Assembly (NCBI GenBank): GCA_902537725.1
Contig: CACBCD010000007.1
Span: 1-44,193, forward strand
Direction: 5' to 3'
Origin: an uncultured PS1 clade bacterium
Lineage (GTDB): Bacteria; Pseudomonadota; Alphaproteobacteria; MED-G09
DNA length: 44,193 bases
Position numbers and translations under genes: made by a program. Shown here piece by piece: positions 10,810 to 25,195 of the stretch. The notes below the pieces were generated by a model, which made no database searches, was not told where the DNA came from, and saw only the letters and a program-made list of their open reading frames with translations. Every line of letters begins with the position of its first letter. Position 1 is the stretch's first letter.

Positions 10810-11877
10810 ATGAAGAGTTCTCTCTCAACATATAAGAATTATTTAAAAAAAAATCTTATAAAATTTGATCCAAATCAAGAACTAGCAATTACTGCTATTG
10901 ATGAATTTCTTTCAAATGAATTTTCATTAAAACCAAAAATTTATAAAAAACTCCTGAAGCGGGGTAAATCAAAAAATGGTGTCTATTTATATGGTGAAGC
11001 AGGTGTTGGTAAAACTATGTTAATGGATATATGTTTTGCATCCATAAAAATTAAGAAAAAAAAGAGAATTCATTTTCAAGAATTTATGATAGATATACAT
11101 AATAGACTGCACAAAATAAGAGATAGTAAACTAATTAAAGACCCGTTAGCAACAGTTGCAGAAGAAGTTGCATCAGAAATAAAATTTTTATGTTTTGATG
11201 AGTTTCAAGTTACAGATATTGCTGATGCTTCTATTCTAAAGAAGCTTTTTACAATTTTATTTGAGCAAGGAACTATTATTTTTTCTACTTCAAATATTAA
11301 GCCTTCAAATTTATATCTTGAGGGTTTGCATAGGGATCGATTTCTTCCATTTATTGATTACATAGAGAATGACTGTTTAGTAATAAATATCGACAGTGGG
11401 AAAGACTATAGAAAGAATAGAATTATAGATGCAGAAATTTATTATTCACCTCTAAATAACTTAACGGAAGAGGCAATGGATAAAATATTTAATAACATTA
11501 CAAATGGATCACCGTATGAGGAGAAAATTCTTTTTGTTAAGGGAAGAGAAATAAGAGTTGAAAGGCAAGCACTAGGTTGTGCAAGGTTTGATTTTGAGGA
11601 ACTTTGTGTAAAGCCTCTTGGAGCTGAAGACTATTTAGCAATTTCAAAGGAATTCGATATTATATTTATAGAGAAAATACCTATTCTTCCCTCTGAAAAA
11701 AGAAATGAAGCAAAAAGATTCGTATCATTAATTGACGCTTTATATGATAATAGAAAGAGGGTTTTTATCTCAGCAGAAGGTCAGCCTGAAGAAATTTATA
11801 AGAAGGGTGACAGCCAATTTGAATTTAAAAGATGTGTCTCAAGATTGCACGAAATGAGATCAAAAGAATATTTGTAA
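10810..11877 (+). CDS. zapE: AFG1/ZapE-family ATPase
   Basis: GVYLYGEAGVGKTMLMD Walker A, FLCFDEFQVTDIADA Walker B. Confidence 0.92.
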   Translation: MKSSLSTYKNYLKKNLIKFDPNQELAITAIDEFLSNEFSLKPKIYKKLLKRGKSKNGVYLYGEAGVGKTMLMDICFASIKIKKKKRIHFQEFMIDIHNRLHKIRDSKLIKDPLATVAEEVASEIKFLCFDEFQVTDIADASILKKLFTILFEQGTIIFSTSNIKPSNLYLEGLHRDRFLPFIDYIENDCLVINIDSGKDYRKNRIIDAEIYYSPLNNLTEEAMDKIFNNITNGSPYEEKILFVKGREIRVERQALGCARFDFEELCVKPLGAEDYLAISKEFDIIFIEKIPILPSEKRNEAKRFVSLIDALYDNRKRVFISAEGQPEEIYKKGDSQFEFKRCVSRLHEMRSKEYL

Positions 11878-11921
11878 TAATGATTGGTTTTTTCTAAAAC
11901 GATTGCTAAAAGTATCAATAA

Positions 11922-12923
<1,002 letters not shown>

Positions 12924-12953
12924 AAATTAATATTTAAAAGATGGTGAGAAAAA

Positions 12954-14123
12954 ATGAATATCCATGAATATCAAGCAAAAGAGTTATTAAAAGGTTATAA
13001 CGTACCAACTGTACCCGGTTTTTTAGCCTTGAATCCTGATGAAGCAATCAATGCTGCTGAGAAAATAGGTGGTGATGTTTGGGTCGTTAAAGCCCAAATC
13101 CATGCTGGTGGGAGAGGTAAAGGAGGCGGAGTTAAGGTTGTTAAATCTTTAGATGAAGTTAAATCTGTATCTGATGAAATTCTAGGTATGAATTTAGTTA
13201 CTCATCAAACAGGTCCTGAAGGTCAGGAAGTTAGAAAAGTTTATATAGAAAAAGGTACAAATATTGCTGATGAACTTTATTTATCAATTGTTGTTGATAG
13301 AGCAAACTCACGCGTAAATTTTATTGCGTCTACTGAAGGTGGGATGGATATTGAAGAGGTTGCAGCTGAAACTCCTGAAAAAATAATAACTGTTGATGTA
13401 AATCCTTCTACAGGATTAGAAGAACAAGATATCATATCTATTTCAAAAGCCTTGGGGCTTGAAGAGTCTCTTTATGCAAAAAGCGCAGATTTATTGAAGA
13501 ATCTTTACAAAGCGTTTACTGAGACTGATATGAGCCTATTAGAAATAAATCCATTAGTATTAACTGGTGAAGATGATTTGATATGTTTAGATGCAAAAGT
13601 AAATTTTGATGGTAATGCTCTCTTTCGTCACCCAGATGTTGAAGAGCTTAGAGATCCTGATGAGGAGGATCCAGCAGAATTAGCTGCTAATAAAATTGGA
13701 TTAACCTATATTAAGTTGGATGGAAATATTGGATGCTTAGTAAATGGTGCTGGGTTAGCAATGGCTACAATGGATATAATTAAGTTATATGGTGAGGAAC
13801 CTGCTAACTTTTTGGATGTTGGAGGCTCAGCTACAAAAGATAAAGTAACAGAAGCATTTAAAATAATTTTATCCGATAAGAATGTTAAAGGTATTTTAGT
13901 TAATATTTTTGGGGGAATAATGCGCTGTGATGTAGTTGCAGAAGGTGTTTTAGATGCAGCTAGAGAAATTAATATTTCTGTACCACTTGTTGTAAGACTT
14001 GAAGGTACAAATGTTGAAGAAGGTAAAAGGATTATTGAAGAGTCTGAACTGAAAGTGATAAGTGGTTCAGATTTAGACGATGCTGCTCAAAAGATCACTA
14101 GAGCAATATCAGAGGTAAAGTAA
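12954..14123 (+). CDS. sucC: succinate-CoA ligase beta subunit
   Basis: [43 protein letters not shown]. Confidence 0.98.
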   Translation: MNIHEYQAKELLKGYNVPTVPGFLALNPDEAINAAEKIGGDVWVVKAQIHAGGRGKGGGVKVVKSLDEVKSVSDEILGMNLVTHQTGPEGQEVRKVYIEKGTNIADELYLSIVVDRANSRVNFIASTEGGMDIEEVAAETPEKIITVDVNPSTGLEEQDIISISKALGLEESLYAKSADLLKNLYKAFTETDMSLLEINPLVLTGEDDLICLDAKVNFDGNALFRHPDVEELRDPDEEDPAELAANKIGLTYIKLDGNIGCLVNGAGLAMATMDIIKLYGEEPANFLDVGGSATKDKVTEAFKIILSDKNVKGILVNIFGGIMRCDVVAEGVLDAAREINISVPLVVRLEGTNVEEGKRIIEESELKVISGSDLDDAAQKITRAISEVK

Positions 14124-14998
14124 TGTCAGTATTAATAAATAAGGAAACAAAAGTCATTTGCCAGGGAATAACAGGAAGCCAAGGTACTTTTCATACTGAA
14201 CAAGCAATAGAATATGGTACAAAGATGGTCGGTGGTGTTACACCAGGTAAGGGTGGTACAACTCATCTCAATCTACCTGTTTTTAATAATGTTTCTGAGG
14301 CCGTGAATGAGACTGGTGCAAATGTTTCCGTTATATATGTTCCTCCAGCCTTTGCGGCTGCAGCAATATTGGAGGCAATTGAAGCCAATATAGAATTGGT
14401 TGTTTGTATTACTGAGGGTATTCCAGTTTTAGATATGGTTAAGGTAAAAGAAGCTCTAATAAATTCTAATACACGACTTATTGGGCCAAATTGCCCAGGA
14501 ATAATTACCCCTGGGGAATGTAAAATTGGTATTATGCCAGGTCATATTCATCAAAAGGGGAATGTTGGTATTGTGTCTAGATCAGGAACCTTAACCTATG
14601 AAGCAGTTGGACAAACAACCGCATGTGGGTTGGGTCAGTCTACTTGCATAGGCATTGGTGGGGACCCTGTAAATGGTACTAATTTTATTGACTGTCTTGA
14701 TTTATTTCTTAATGATGATCAAACAGAGTCAATAATAATGATAGGAGAAATTGGTGGTTCAGCTGAGGAAGAGGCTGCAGATTTTTTAATGTCGTCCTCT
14801 ATAAAAAAACCAACAGTTGGTTTTATTGCTGGCCTTACGGCACCTCCAGGAAGGAGAATGGGCCACGCAGGTGCTATAATTTCTGGTGGTAAAGGTGGTG
14901 CAGAAGATAAGATAGCTGCACTAGAGAAAGCCGGAGTTACACTAGCAGATTCACCTGCATCATTAGGTAAAACACTTTTAAATGTCTTAAGAGGATAG
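14123..14998 (+). CDS. sucD: succinate-CoA ligase alpha subunit
   Basis: [41 protein letters not shown]. Confidence 0.98.
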   Translation: MSVLINKETKVICQGITGSQGTFHTEQAIEYGTKMVGGVTPGKGGTTHLNLPVFNNVSEAVNETGANVSVIYVPPAFAAAAILEAIEANIELVVCITEGIPVLDMVKVKEALINSNTRLIGPNCPGIITPGECKIGIMPGHIHQKGNVGIVSRSGTLTYEAVGQTTACGLGQSTCIGIGGDPVNGTNFIDCLDLFLNDDQTESIIMIGEIGGSAEEEAADFLMSSSIKKPTVGFIAGLTAPPGRRMGHAGAIISGGKGGAEDKIAALEKAGVTLADSPASLGKTLLNVLRG

Positions 14999-14999
14999 T

Positions 15000-16403
15000 A
15001 TGTCAGAAAATTACGATTTAGCAGTTATAGGATCAGGACCAGGAGGTTATGTCTGTGCGATAAGAGCAGCTCAACTGGGTTTAAATGTCATTTGTATTGA
15101 TAAGAGAGGGGCCCATGGTGGTACTTGTTTAAATGTAGGTTGTATTCCTTCAAAAGCTCTTCTTCATGCTTCCGAAGTATATCATGAGACTAAATCTTCA
15201 TCCTTAATGGGAATAAATGTTGATAATGTCTCTATCAACCTTCAGGATATGATGAATTATAAAGAAGAGGGTATTAGTGGTAATGTCAAAGGTATAGATT
15301 TTCTATTTAAAAAAAATAAAGTGGAAAGCGTCTATGGAATAGCAAAAATATTATCTTCTAATCAAATCAATATTAAACTAAACGACGGAAGTGAGAAATT
15401 AATTGAAGCTAAAAATATTGTTATTGCGACCGGATCAGAGTCCGCATCTTTAAACGGAATAGAAATTGATGAGAAAAAAATTGTTTCCTCTACAGGAGCA
15501 CTTTCGCTAGAGAAAATACCTGAGCACCTAACAATTATTGGTGGTGGTTATATTGGTCTTGAACTTGGATCTGTCTGGAGTCGTCTAGGGTCTAAGGTTA
15601 CTGTTATCGAGTATTTAGACAGGATTGCCCCTGGGTTAGATGGGGAGTTATCAAGTGAATTTCAAAAAATTCTGAAAAGACAAGGAATAGAGTTTATTGT
15701 TGGAGCTAAGGTTACTGGCGTTGAAGAAAAATCAGATGGATTGTCAGTTCAAATAGAGAATGTATCCTCTGGCGAAATAAGCACATTGGATTCATCTGTT
15801 GTTTTAGTCTCAACCGGAAGAATACCAAATACAACAGGTCTTTTTGATGATGATCTTGGTATTCAATTAAATGAAAAAGGTTTTATTAAAACCGATAAAA
15901 ACTACCGTACTGATGTCGAAGGAGTTTGGGCGATTGGAGATGTAATAGAAGGGCCAATGCTAGCTCACAAAGCCGAAGAAGAAGGTGTTGCTGTTGCGGA
16001 ATTGATTAAGGGTAAGCCAGGTCATGTTAATTATAATATTATACCAAGCGTTATTTATACTAACCCAGAAGTTGCATCTGTTGGCCTTACTGAAGAACAA
16101 TTAAATGAAAGCGGCACAGGCTATAAAGTTGGTAAATTTCCTTTTTTGGCTAACGGAAGAGCGAAGGTAAATAAGGCAACTGATGGTTTTGTGAAAATAT
16201 TATCATCTGATGAAACAGATCAAATTTTAGGTGTTCATATAATTGGATCTCAGGCAGGAACAATGATTGCAGAAGTTTCAGTGGCTATGGAGTTTGAAGC
16301 TACAGCAGAGGATTTAGCTCATATATGTCATGCACATCCAACTCTATCAGAGGCAATTAAAGAAGCTGCGTTGGCTTCTGATAATAGAGCATTACATATG
16401 TAA
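15000..16403 (+). CDS. lpdA: dihydrolipoamide dehydrogenase (E3)
   Basis: GGTCLNVGCIPSKALLHASE, VWAIGDVIEGPMLAHKAEEEGV, HAHPTLSEA. Confidence 0.97.
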   Translation: MSENYDLAVIGSGPGGYVCAIRAAQLGLNVICIDKRGAHGGTCLNVGCIPSKALLHASEVYHETKSSSLMGINVDNVSINLQDMMNYKEEGISGNVKGIDFLFKKNKVESVYGIAKILSSNQINIKLNDGSEKLIEAKNIVIATGSESASLNGIEIDEKKIVSSTGALSLEKIPEHLTIIGGGYIGLELGSVWSRLGSKVTVIEYLDRIAPGLDGELSSEFQKILKRQGIEFIVGAKVTGVEEKSDGLSVQIENVSSGEISTLDSSVVLVSTGRIPNTTGLFDDDLGIQLNEKGFIKTDKNYRTDVEGVWAIGDVIEGPMLAHKAEEEGVAVAELIKGKPGHVNYNIIPSVIYTNPEVASVGLTEEQLNESGTGYKVGKFPFLANGRAKVNKATDGFVKILSSDETDQILGVHIIGSQAGTMIAEVSVAMEFEATAEDLAHICHAHPTLSEAIKEAALASDNRALHM

Positions 16404-17702
16404 TTATTCTTTTTTCTCTGTGTGGGGATGAGATTTATCATAAACATCGAGTAGGGTTTTTTCATTTAGTTCGGTGTAAATTTGTGTACTTTTTAGGCTA
16501 CTATGCCCTAATAATTCTTGTATTGCTCTTATATCTGTTCCACCCCTTAATATATGCGATGCAAAGCTGTGCCTTAAAGAGTGAGGTGTAGAATGAATGG
16601 GATAATTACCTTCAAATCCATTAATTAATTTTTTCATTGTTCTTTGAATGTCTCTTGACGATAAATTTTTCTTTAATCCATTTATATTCTTAAGAAAAAG
16701 AGGGTCATTTTTTTCTAATGTAATACTTATCTCATCTTCCAAAAGATTATCTAAATAATGTTTAATTTTCTCATTTACCACATCTAAAATTATTATATAT
16801 CTCTCTTTTTTACCTTTACCTAAGATTTTTGTATATTCTTTAAAAGGATAATCCTTCATCTTAAATTGAAGAATTTCTGAAACTCGTAGTCCTGATGAGT
16901 ATAAAAAATACAAAATAGCTAAATCCCGTCTATGCTCCCAGCTAAAAAATTTATCATTAATATTTTTTGATTGAATATCTGGATCAATAAAATTTAAAAA
17001 CTCTATAATATCTTGTTCCTCAAATACTTTATCATCTGTTCTAGAAATATATTTTGAAGATTCAATTTTATTAATTGCATGATTTTCCCACTTATTGGAC
17101 TTACTTAAAAAATCTATGAAAGTTCTTAATACTGATATATTTCTAGCAACACTTCTTGATGATTTTTCTTTCTTTACTTTATCTAATTTAATACAACCAT
17201 TTCTTCTTAGTCTCTCAACTTTGCTGTAAACATTTTTGATTTTTATAGATTTTTCAATTTCTATTCCTTTTTTTATTTGGCCACCAAAGAATATCTCTAA
17301 ATCTTCAAGCAGTTTTAAAGTATCTTTTTTAGAAAAAAATACTTTATCTTCACCTAAAATTTTCTTTGGAGTTTTTGTTACAAAAAAATATTTTTGACTT
17401 TTGAAATTATTTTTAATGTTTTTTAAAAAACTATTTTTTTCAGGATTTCTGTAAAATGCCAAATAAGAGTTAATTGATACCTTATCTAAATTTTTTATAT
17501 CAACTAACTTAATTTGATGTCCTAAATAATTCTCTAAAAAAGTTATAAAGTGAGATATTGTTCTTGAATATTCTACTATTGTTAATTGACTTTTACCTTG
17601 TAACTCAAACGATTTCAAAAAATTAATACATTCCTCTTTAAGATCATCAGAGGCGGAATTGAACTTTATTGACTTAGGTAAAAAATCTACAAATTCTTTC
17701 AT
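16404..17702 (-). CDS. xerC: XerC-like tyrosine recombinase
   Basis: Catalytic motifs SSGLRVSEIL, HSTPHSLRHSFASHIL, LLGHSSLKSTQIYTEL; 432 aa, with an insertion before the ARNISVLRTF region. Confidence 0.85.
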   Translation of the reverse strand: MKEFVDFLPKSIKFNSASDDLKEECINFLKSFELQGKSQLTIVEYSRTISHFITFLENYLGHQIKLVDIKNLDKVSINSYLAFYRNPEKNSFLKNIKNNFKSQKYFFVTKTPKKILGEDKVFFSKKDTLKLLEDLEIFFGGQIKKGIEIEKSIKIKNVYSKVERLRRNGCIKLDKVKKEKSSRSVARNISVLRTFIDFLSKSNKWENHAINKIESSKYISRTDDKVFEEQDIIEFLNFIDPDIQSKNINDKFFSWEHRRDLAILYFLYSSGLRVSEILQFKMKDYPFKEYTKILGKGKKERYIIILDVVNEKIKHYLDNLLEDEISITLEKNDPLFLKNINGLKKNLSSRDIQRTMKKLINGFEGNYPIHSTPHSLRHSFASHILRGGTDIRAIQELLGHSSLKSTQIYTELNEKTLLDVYDKSHPHTEKKE

Positions 17703-17708
17703 ACTTAA

Positions 17709-18365
17709 TTACATTATCGTCTGACCACTTTTTTCCCAATCATCCAAGAATGCTTTTAACCCTTTATCAGTTAATGGATGCATAGCTAATTCTTCTAAAA
17801 CAGAAGGAGGTAATGTAGAAACATCAGCACCAATTATTGCAGCTCTTCGGACGTGGTCGGTTGTCCTAATCGATGCAGCTAAAATTTCTGTACTTAGATT
17901 GGGGTAATTATCATAAATTTCTCTTATATCCTTTATTAAATCCATGCCATCCTCACCAATGTCATCAAGCCTTCCAATAAAAGGAGAGATAAAGCTTGCA
18001 CCTGACTTTGCTGCCAATAATGCTTGTTGTGAGGAGAAACATAAAGTTACATTTATCATTATACCCTTATCGGATAACACCTTACATGTCTCGAGGCCAT
18101 CCCAGGTTAACGGAACTTTTACAGCAACATTCTTTGCAATTTTACTTAAATATTCTCCTTCTTCTATCATTTTTTTAGCTTGAGTAGCCGTTACTTCTGC
18201 ACTGACTGGCCCCTCAACAATTCCACATATTTCGGTAATAACCTCTCTGATATCTCTCCCCGACTTTGCAATAATTGAAGGGTTTGTTGTTACACCATCT
18301 ACCATTCCGATTTTTGAAAATTTCTTTATTGCATTAATATCTGCGCTATCTATAAAAAATTTCAT
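17709..18365 (-). CDS. fsa: fructose-6-phosphate aldolase / transaldolase family
   Basis: [47 protein letters not shown]; start at internal ATG (track ORF begins at 18488). Confidence 0.92.
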   Translation of the reverse strand: MKFFIDSADINAIKKFSKIGMVDGVTTNPSIIAKSGRDIREVITEICGIVEGPVSAEVTATQAKKMIEEGEYLSKIAKNVAVKVPLTWDGLETCKVLSDKGIMINVTLCFSSQQALLAAKSGASFISPFIGRLDDIGEDGMDLIKDIREIYDNYPNLSTEILAASIRTTDHVRRAAIIGADVSTLPPSVLEELAMHPLTDKGLKAFLDDWEKSGQTIM

Positions 18366-18447
18366 AATGATTATTCCTTTTGTTAGTTGCGACTCAATAT
18401 ATTTCGATGCAAGTGTAGCATATTTTATATAATGTGAATTTGATAAG

Positions 18448-20598
18448 ATGAAAAAAATTTCTGTAATTTTAGCTACTAACTCAGACAAGGCATATCAATA
18501 TTTAGTGCCTGCGGACTTTAATATAAAAAAAGGAATGATAGTTAAGGCCCCTTTTAGATCGAGGGAGCTTTTTGGTATAATTTGGGATGATAGTGATGAA
18601 AAAATAGAAAAATCTAAATTAAAAGAAATTATTGATTATTATCCTCAGTTTATTTTTTCAAATGATAGAATTAACTTTATAAAGTTTATGAGTAATTATA
18701 ATTACTCAAACTTAGGAAAAATTTTAAAATTATTCATACCTCAATCTTATTTATTGGAAAAAAAGAAACCATATCTAAAGTATAGATTTGATGAAAAAAA
18801 TTATGAAAAAATAAGAAAAACATCCTCAAGAGATAGGATCAGAAAAGTTTTCATTAATGATAAATATTTTTCTTTAAAAGAAATAGTTGATGAAGCAAAA
18901 GTCTCTCGGTCAGTAATAAGAGATTTAATTGATAAAAAATGTTTAGTATCTAAATCATATAAAGAAGAATTGGATATAAATTTTAAAAATATATCTAAGG
19001 TTGATTTAAATGATCATCAAAAGAAATCTAGAGATAAGATTAATAAATCTATTAGTGATAATAAATATAATTGTTTTTTAATTGATGGTGTAACGGGTTC
19101 AGGAAAAACTGAAGTATATTTTGAAGCTGTTGAAAAATCTCTTAGTAAGAAAAAACAGTCATTAATATTATTACCAGAAATTTCTTTAACAACAGATCTT
19201 TTTAAAAGAATAGAGTCACGTTTTGGTATTAAGCCAGTAATGTGGCATTCAAATTTATCTAAAGGTAAAAGAAAGGATATTTGGCAAGATATATTTACAG
19301 GAGACTCAAAGTTAATAATTGGAGCAAGGTCTTCTCTTTTTCTACCCTTTAAGAATTTAGGCTTAATTGTCGTCGATGAAGAACATGACATAACGTATAA
19401 GCAGCAAGAGGGCGTAATTTATAATGCAAGAGATATGGCTATTTCATTGGGTTTTCATGAAATGGCCACTGTAGTACTTGTATCGGCCACTCCATCACTT
19501 GAAACAATTTATAATATTAATAAAGGTAAGTATTCAAAGCTAAGTTTGCCGAAGAGAATTGGTAAAGCTAAATTACCTTTAATTAATTTTATTGATATGC
19601 GTGATGAGGATTACAAGAATCAGGAATGGATATCCGAAGCTTTAAAGGGCGAGATAAAAAAATCATTATCAAACAATGAACAAGCTCTAATCTTTTTAAA
19701 TAGACGAGGATATGCACCTTTAACTTTATGTAGGAAATGTGGAAGTCGTTTAGAGTGCCCGAAATGTGACTCGTATCTAGTTGAACATAAGTATAATTTA
19801 AAGTTAATTTGCCATCAATGTGGATTTTCTATTAAGTCAACTAAAGATTGTAATTCTTGTAATTCAAAAAATTCTCTCATCGCCTATGGACCTGGAGTGG
19901 AAAGAGTAACTGAAGAGATTAAGTCCTATTTTCCTAATTCAAGAGTTGAGTCCTTATCATCAGATAATTCTACTAAGTCCAATAAAATTTTATCTGATAT
20001 GAAAAATGGTTTAGTGGATATTTTAGTCGGTACTCAGATTATTTCTAAAGGTCATCATTTCCCTTCTCTAACATGTGTTGGAGTCATTGACGCTGACTTA
20101 GGAATGGCAAATGGAGATTTAAGAGCCGCTGAAAGGACTTATCAGTTATTGCATCAAGTTGCAGGAAGGGCCGGTAGAGAAGATCGTGAAGGAAAAGCCT
20201 TTTTACAAACATATTTTCCTAATCACCCAGTAATACAGTCGCTTATAAAAGGTAAAAGGGATGAATTTATTGAAACTGAGCTTAGTATTAGGAAAAAAAA
20301 TAAATTACCTCCATATGGAAAATTAGCATCAATTATTTTATCGGATAAGGATGAGGAAAAGATAATTTCCTTCTGTACAGTTTTAAAAAGAAATATCCCT
20401 TCCGTAAAAAATGTTTCTGTTCTTGGACCTGCCCCAGCATCAATTACTAAAGTTAGAGGAAGATTGCGCTATAGATTTCTTATAAAAGCAAATAAAAATA
20501 TAAATATTCAAAAGTTTTTATATTTATGGACTAATAATTTAAAAAAACCTTCTTCAATTAGGATGTCTATTGATATAGATCCTTATTATTTTTTATAA
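18448..20598 (+). CDS. priA: primosomal protein N' (replication restart helicase)
   Basis: [27 protein letters not shown], CxxC zinc motifs, QVAGRAGRE. Confidence 0.96.
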   Translation: MKKISVILATNSDKAYQYLVPADFNIKKGMIVKAPFRSRELFGIIWDDSDEKIEKSKLKEIIDYYPQFIFSNDRINFIKFMSNYNYSNLGKILKLFIPQSYLLEKKKPYLKYRFDEKNYEKIRKTSSRDRIRKVFINDKYFSLKEIVDEAKVSRSVIRDLIDKKCLVSKSYKEELDINFKNISKVDLNDHQKKSRDKINKSISDNKYNCFLIDGVTGSGKTEVYFEAVEKSLSKKKQSLILLPEISLTTDLFKRIESRFGIKPVMWHSNLSKGKRKDIWQDIFTGDSKLIIGARSSLFLPFKNLGLIVVDEEHDITYKQQEGVIYNARDMAISLGFHEMATVVLVSATPSLETIYNINKGKYSKLSLPKRIGKAKLPLINFIDMRDEDYKNQEWISEALKGEIKKSLSNNEQALIFLNRRGYAPLTLCRKCGSRLECPKCDSYLVEHKYNLKLICHQCGFSIKSTKDCNSCNSKNSLIAYGPGVERVTEEIKSYFPNSRVESLSSDNSTKSNKILSDMKNGLVDILVGTQIISKGHHFPSLTCVGVIDADLGMANGDLRAAERTYQLLHQVAGRAGREDREGKAFLQTYFPNHPVIQSLIKGKRDEFIETELSIRKKNKLPPYGKLASIILSDKDEEKIISFCTVLKRNIPSVKNVSVLGPAPASITKVRGRLRYRFLIKANKNINIQKFLYLWTNNLKKPSSIRMSIDIDPYYFL

Positions 20599-20737
20599 GA
20601 GAATCGCTTTCTGATATTGCATGGATGAAAAGCTTGTGTTACCACCATTTAATAAAGATTTTAAAAATATCTTTTGGAGACATTATTTATAAATTATCGT
20701 TATTATTCAATAGCTTATAAAAAATAGGTTATATTTT

Positions 20738-21307
20738 ATGAATCAATCAATATTAGATTCTGCAGTAGGGTTACCGGGTAGGTATGCATTATCTCTTTTT
20801 GAGATCACTCAAGAAGAAAAAAATAATAACTTTATCAAAGAAATTGATACCCAGCTAATGTCGCTTTCTTCCTTAATAGACAACAATAATGATTTTAAGT
20901 CTGTTATTAAAAGCCCAATTTTCTCTGCTGATGAGCAGCTTTCTTTAATGAATGACATTTTGGAAACAATGAAAATTGATGGAATAATTAAAAATTTTAT
21001 TGGTGTGTTATGTGAAAATAGAAGATTATCTTTATTACCAGATATAATAAAAGCTTTTCATTCTTTTTTGTTAAATTTAAATAAACAAGCAACTGCAAAA
21101 GTAACTTCTGCTAAGCCTTTGAGTGATAAGCAAAAGGAAAATATAAAATCGATGTTATCTGATCATTTTTCGTTAGATGTTGATGTTGAGGTAATTATTG
21201 ATGAAGAAATTTTGGGCGGTTTAGTGGTACAAATGGGATCGAAAATGATAGATACTTCGCTTCTAACCCGTTTAAAATCAATTAAAAATGTTATGAATGA
21301 GGTTTAA
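20738..21307 (+). CDS. atpH: ATP synthase delta subunit
   Basis: [12 protein letters not shown]..., [28 protein letters not shown]-like C-terminus; first gene of atpHAGDC. Confidence 0.95.
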   Translation: MNQSILDSAVGLPGRYALSLFEITQEEKNNNFIKEIDTQLMSLSSLIDNNNDFKSVIKSPIFSADEQLSLMNDILETMKIDGIIKNFIGVLCENRRLSLLPDIIKAFHSFLLNLNKQATAKVTSAKPLSDKQKENIKSMLSDHFSLDVDVEVIIDEEILGGLVVQMGSKMIDTSLLTRLKSIKNVMNEV

Positions 21308-21309
21308 TA

Positions 21310-22848
21310 ATGGATATACAACCAGCTGAGATATCAGCAATTTTAAAAAAGAAAGTAAAAGAATTTGGCAAGGAAGCCGAAGTTTCTGAAATCGGTCAGG
21401 TTTTATCTGTTGGAGATGGTATAGCGAGGATTTATGGCCTTGACAATGTTGAGGCTGGTGAAATGGTGGAATTTCCAGGTGATATTAAGGGCATGGCATT
21501 AAACCTAGAGGAAGACAATGTTGGTGTTGTTATTTTTGGAGATGACTCATCAATTAAGGAGGGTGATACCGTTAAAAGGACAGGTTCTATTGTTGAGGTA
21601 CCTGTAGGAAAAGGTCTTCTTGGAAGAGTCGTTGACTCACTTGGAAATCCAATTGATGGAAAAGGACCAATAGAATCTTCTGAAATGCGAAGAGTTGATG
21701 TTAAAGCTCCAGGCATTATTCCTAGACAGTCTGTTAATGAGCCAATGCAGACAGGTCTAAAGGCAATTGACTCTCTGATACCAATTGGAAGGGGCCAAAG
21801 AGAGCTGATTATTGGAGATAGACAAACAGGTAAAACCGCCGTAGCAGTTGATACAATACTAAATCAAAAAGAAGTGAATGCATCCGGCGATGAGAAAGAA
21901 AAACTATATTGTATATATGTTGCTATTGGTCAAAAAAGATCTTCTGTTGCACAAATAGTAAAGACTTTGGAGGAAAACGGAGCCTTAGAATATTCAATTG
22001 TTGTTGCAGCTACAGCTTCTGAACCGGCGCCGCTTCAATTTTTAGCACCTTTCACTGGTTGTGCAATGGGAGAATTCTTCCGTGATAACTCAATGCATGC
22101 ATTGGTTGTATATGACGATTTATCTAAGCAAGCTGTTGCTTATAGGCAAATGTCTCTTTTGTTAAGAAGACCACCAGGACGTGAAGCATATCCAGGTGAT
22201 GTTTTTTATCTTCATTCGCGTTTACTAGAACGTGCTGCAAAGCTTAATGATGATAATGGTGGAGGTTCACTAACAGCTCTTCCCATTATTGAAACTCAGG
22301 CAAATGACGTTTCTGCTTACATACCAACTAACGTAATTTCAATTACAGATGGCCAAATCTTTTTAGAAACCGATCTATTCTTTCAAGGAATAAGACCAGC
22401 TGTTAACGTTGGACTTTCAGTTTCTCGAGTTGGTTCTGCTGCACAGACAAAAGCAATGAAGAAAGTTGCTGGGTCCATTAAAGGTGAACTTGCTCAATAT
22501 AGAGAAATGGCAGCCTTTTCCCAGTTTGGATCAGATTTAGACGCTTCAACTCAAAAACTTCTTGCGAGAGGTGAACGTCTTACTGAGTTATTAAAACAAG
22601 GTCAATTTTCACCATTAGCTACTGAAGAACAAGTTGTTCTTTTATATGCTGGTGTAAACGGCTACATGGACACAATTGAAGTAAATCAAATTTCTGATTT
22701 TGAAAATCAACTAATGGACTCCATTAAGAAAGACTATTCAAATATCCTTGATGATATTAAATCAAGCAATACATTGAGTGATGAAAGTGAAGAACTTCTT
22801 AAAAAAGCATTAGATAGTTTTTTGGATAATTTTAGAAAAAATAGTTAA
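21310..22848 (+). CDS. atpA: ATP synthase alpha subunit
   Basis: [42 protein letters not shown]. Confidence 0.99.
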   Translation: MDIQPAEISAILKKKVKEFGKEAEVSEIGQVLSVGDGIARIYGLDNVEAGEMVEFPGDIKGMALNLEEDNVGVVIFGDDSSIKEGDTVKRTGSIVEVPVGKGLLGRVVDSLGNPIDGKGPIESSEMRRVDVKAPGIIPRQSVNEPMQTGLKAIDSLIPIGRGQRELIIGDRQTGKTAVAVDTILNQKEVNASGDEKEKLYCIYVAIGQKRSSVAQIVKTLEENGALEYSIVVAATASEPAPLQFLAPFTGCAMGEFFRDNSMHALVVYDDLSKQAVAYRQMSLLLRRPPGREAYPGDVFYLHSRLLERAAKLNDDNGGGSLTALPIIETQANDVSAYIPTNVISITDGQIFLETDLFFQGIRPAVNVGLSVSRVGSAAQTKAMKKVAGSIKGELAQYREMAAFSQFGSDLDASTQKLLARGERLTELLKQGQFSPLATEEQVVLLYAGVNGYMDTIEVNQISDFENQLMDSIKKDYSNILDDIKSSNTLSDESEELLKKALDSFLDNFRKNS

Positions 22849-22854
22849 TTAATT

Positions 22855-23739
22855 ATGGCTAACTTAAAAGAACTTAGAAATAGAATATCAAGTGTTGCTT
22901 CAACACAAAAGATCACAAGAGCCATGCAAATGGTTGCAGCATCTAAGCTAAGAAAAGCTCAAGATGCTGTTGAGTCTACAAGACCGTATTCTGATAAATT
23001 ATTTCAAGTTGTTGGTAACTTATCAAGTGAAATGGAAGGTGATGATAATGCACCAAAACTTTTGGTAGGAAATGGTAAATCACAAAGATATTTATTCGTT
23101 ATTGCAACATCTGAGCGTGGTTTATGCGGTGGTTTTAATTCATCTATTACTAGGTTAGCGAGTCAAAAAGCTAGAGAATTAATAAACGTAGGAAAAGAAG
23201 TAGAGTTTATTTGTGTTGGCAAAAAAGGAAAAGCTTCTTTATCTAGTGAATTTGGTGACAAAATAATAGACTTTTTCGATTTTTCAGAAGTTCGTAATCT
23301 AAGTTTTGTTCAGGGTGATCAAATAGCTCAAAAAATTATTACACTTTTTGAAGAAGATAAATTTGATATTTGTCATCTTTATTTCTCGAAATTTGAGTCT
23401 GTACTAACTCAAATTCCTACTGAACAAGTGATTATTCCATGCAATCTTCAAGTAGATGATAATGAAGATAGCCCCTTACAGGAGGCATGCTATGAATATG
23501 AACCTGGTGAGGTTGAAATTTTAAGTGACTTGCTACCAAAGAATTTATCTATTCAGGTTTTTAGTGCGCTCTTAGAGAATTTTGCGAGTGAACAGGGTGC
23601 TCGAATGACTGCTATGGATAATGCTACACGAAATGCAGATGAGATGATTGATAAATTGACAATTACATATAACAGGTCGCGACAAGCAACAATCACATCT
23701 GAACTAATTGAAATTATTTCAGGAGCGGAAGCTCTTTAA
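22855..23739 (+). CDS. atpG: ATP synthase gamma subunit
   Basis: LRNRISSVASTQKITRAMQMVAASKLRKAQ, ERGLCGGFNSS, ITSELIEIISGAEAL. Confidence 0.98.
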   Translation: MANLKELRNRISSVASTQKITRAMQMVAASKLRKAQDAVESTRPYSDKLFQVVGNLSSEMEGDDNAPKLLVGNGKSQRYLFVIATSERGLCGGFNSSITRLASQKARELINVGKEVEFICVGKKGKASLSSEFGDKIIDFFDFSEVRNLSFVQGDQIAQKIITLFEEDKFDICHLYFSKFESVLTQIPTEQVIIPCNLQVDDNEDSPLQEACYEYEPGEVEILSDLLPKNLSIQVFSALLENFASEQGARMTAMDNATRNADEMIDKLTITYNRSRQATITSELIEIISGAEAL

Positions 23740-25191
<1,452 letters not shown>

Positions 25192-25195
25192 TAAT

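Noticed and set aside
18366-18488. N-terminal extension of the fsa track ORF overlapping priA
   Set aside because: The canonical N-terminus MKFFIDSA starts at 18365; the extension spans the divergent intergenic region and the priA start.
20654-20674. AAAGAT...ATCTTT hairpin between priA and atpH
   Set aside because: AT-only weak stem without a convincing U-tract; not enough for a terminator call.
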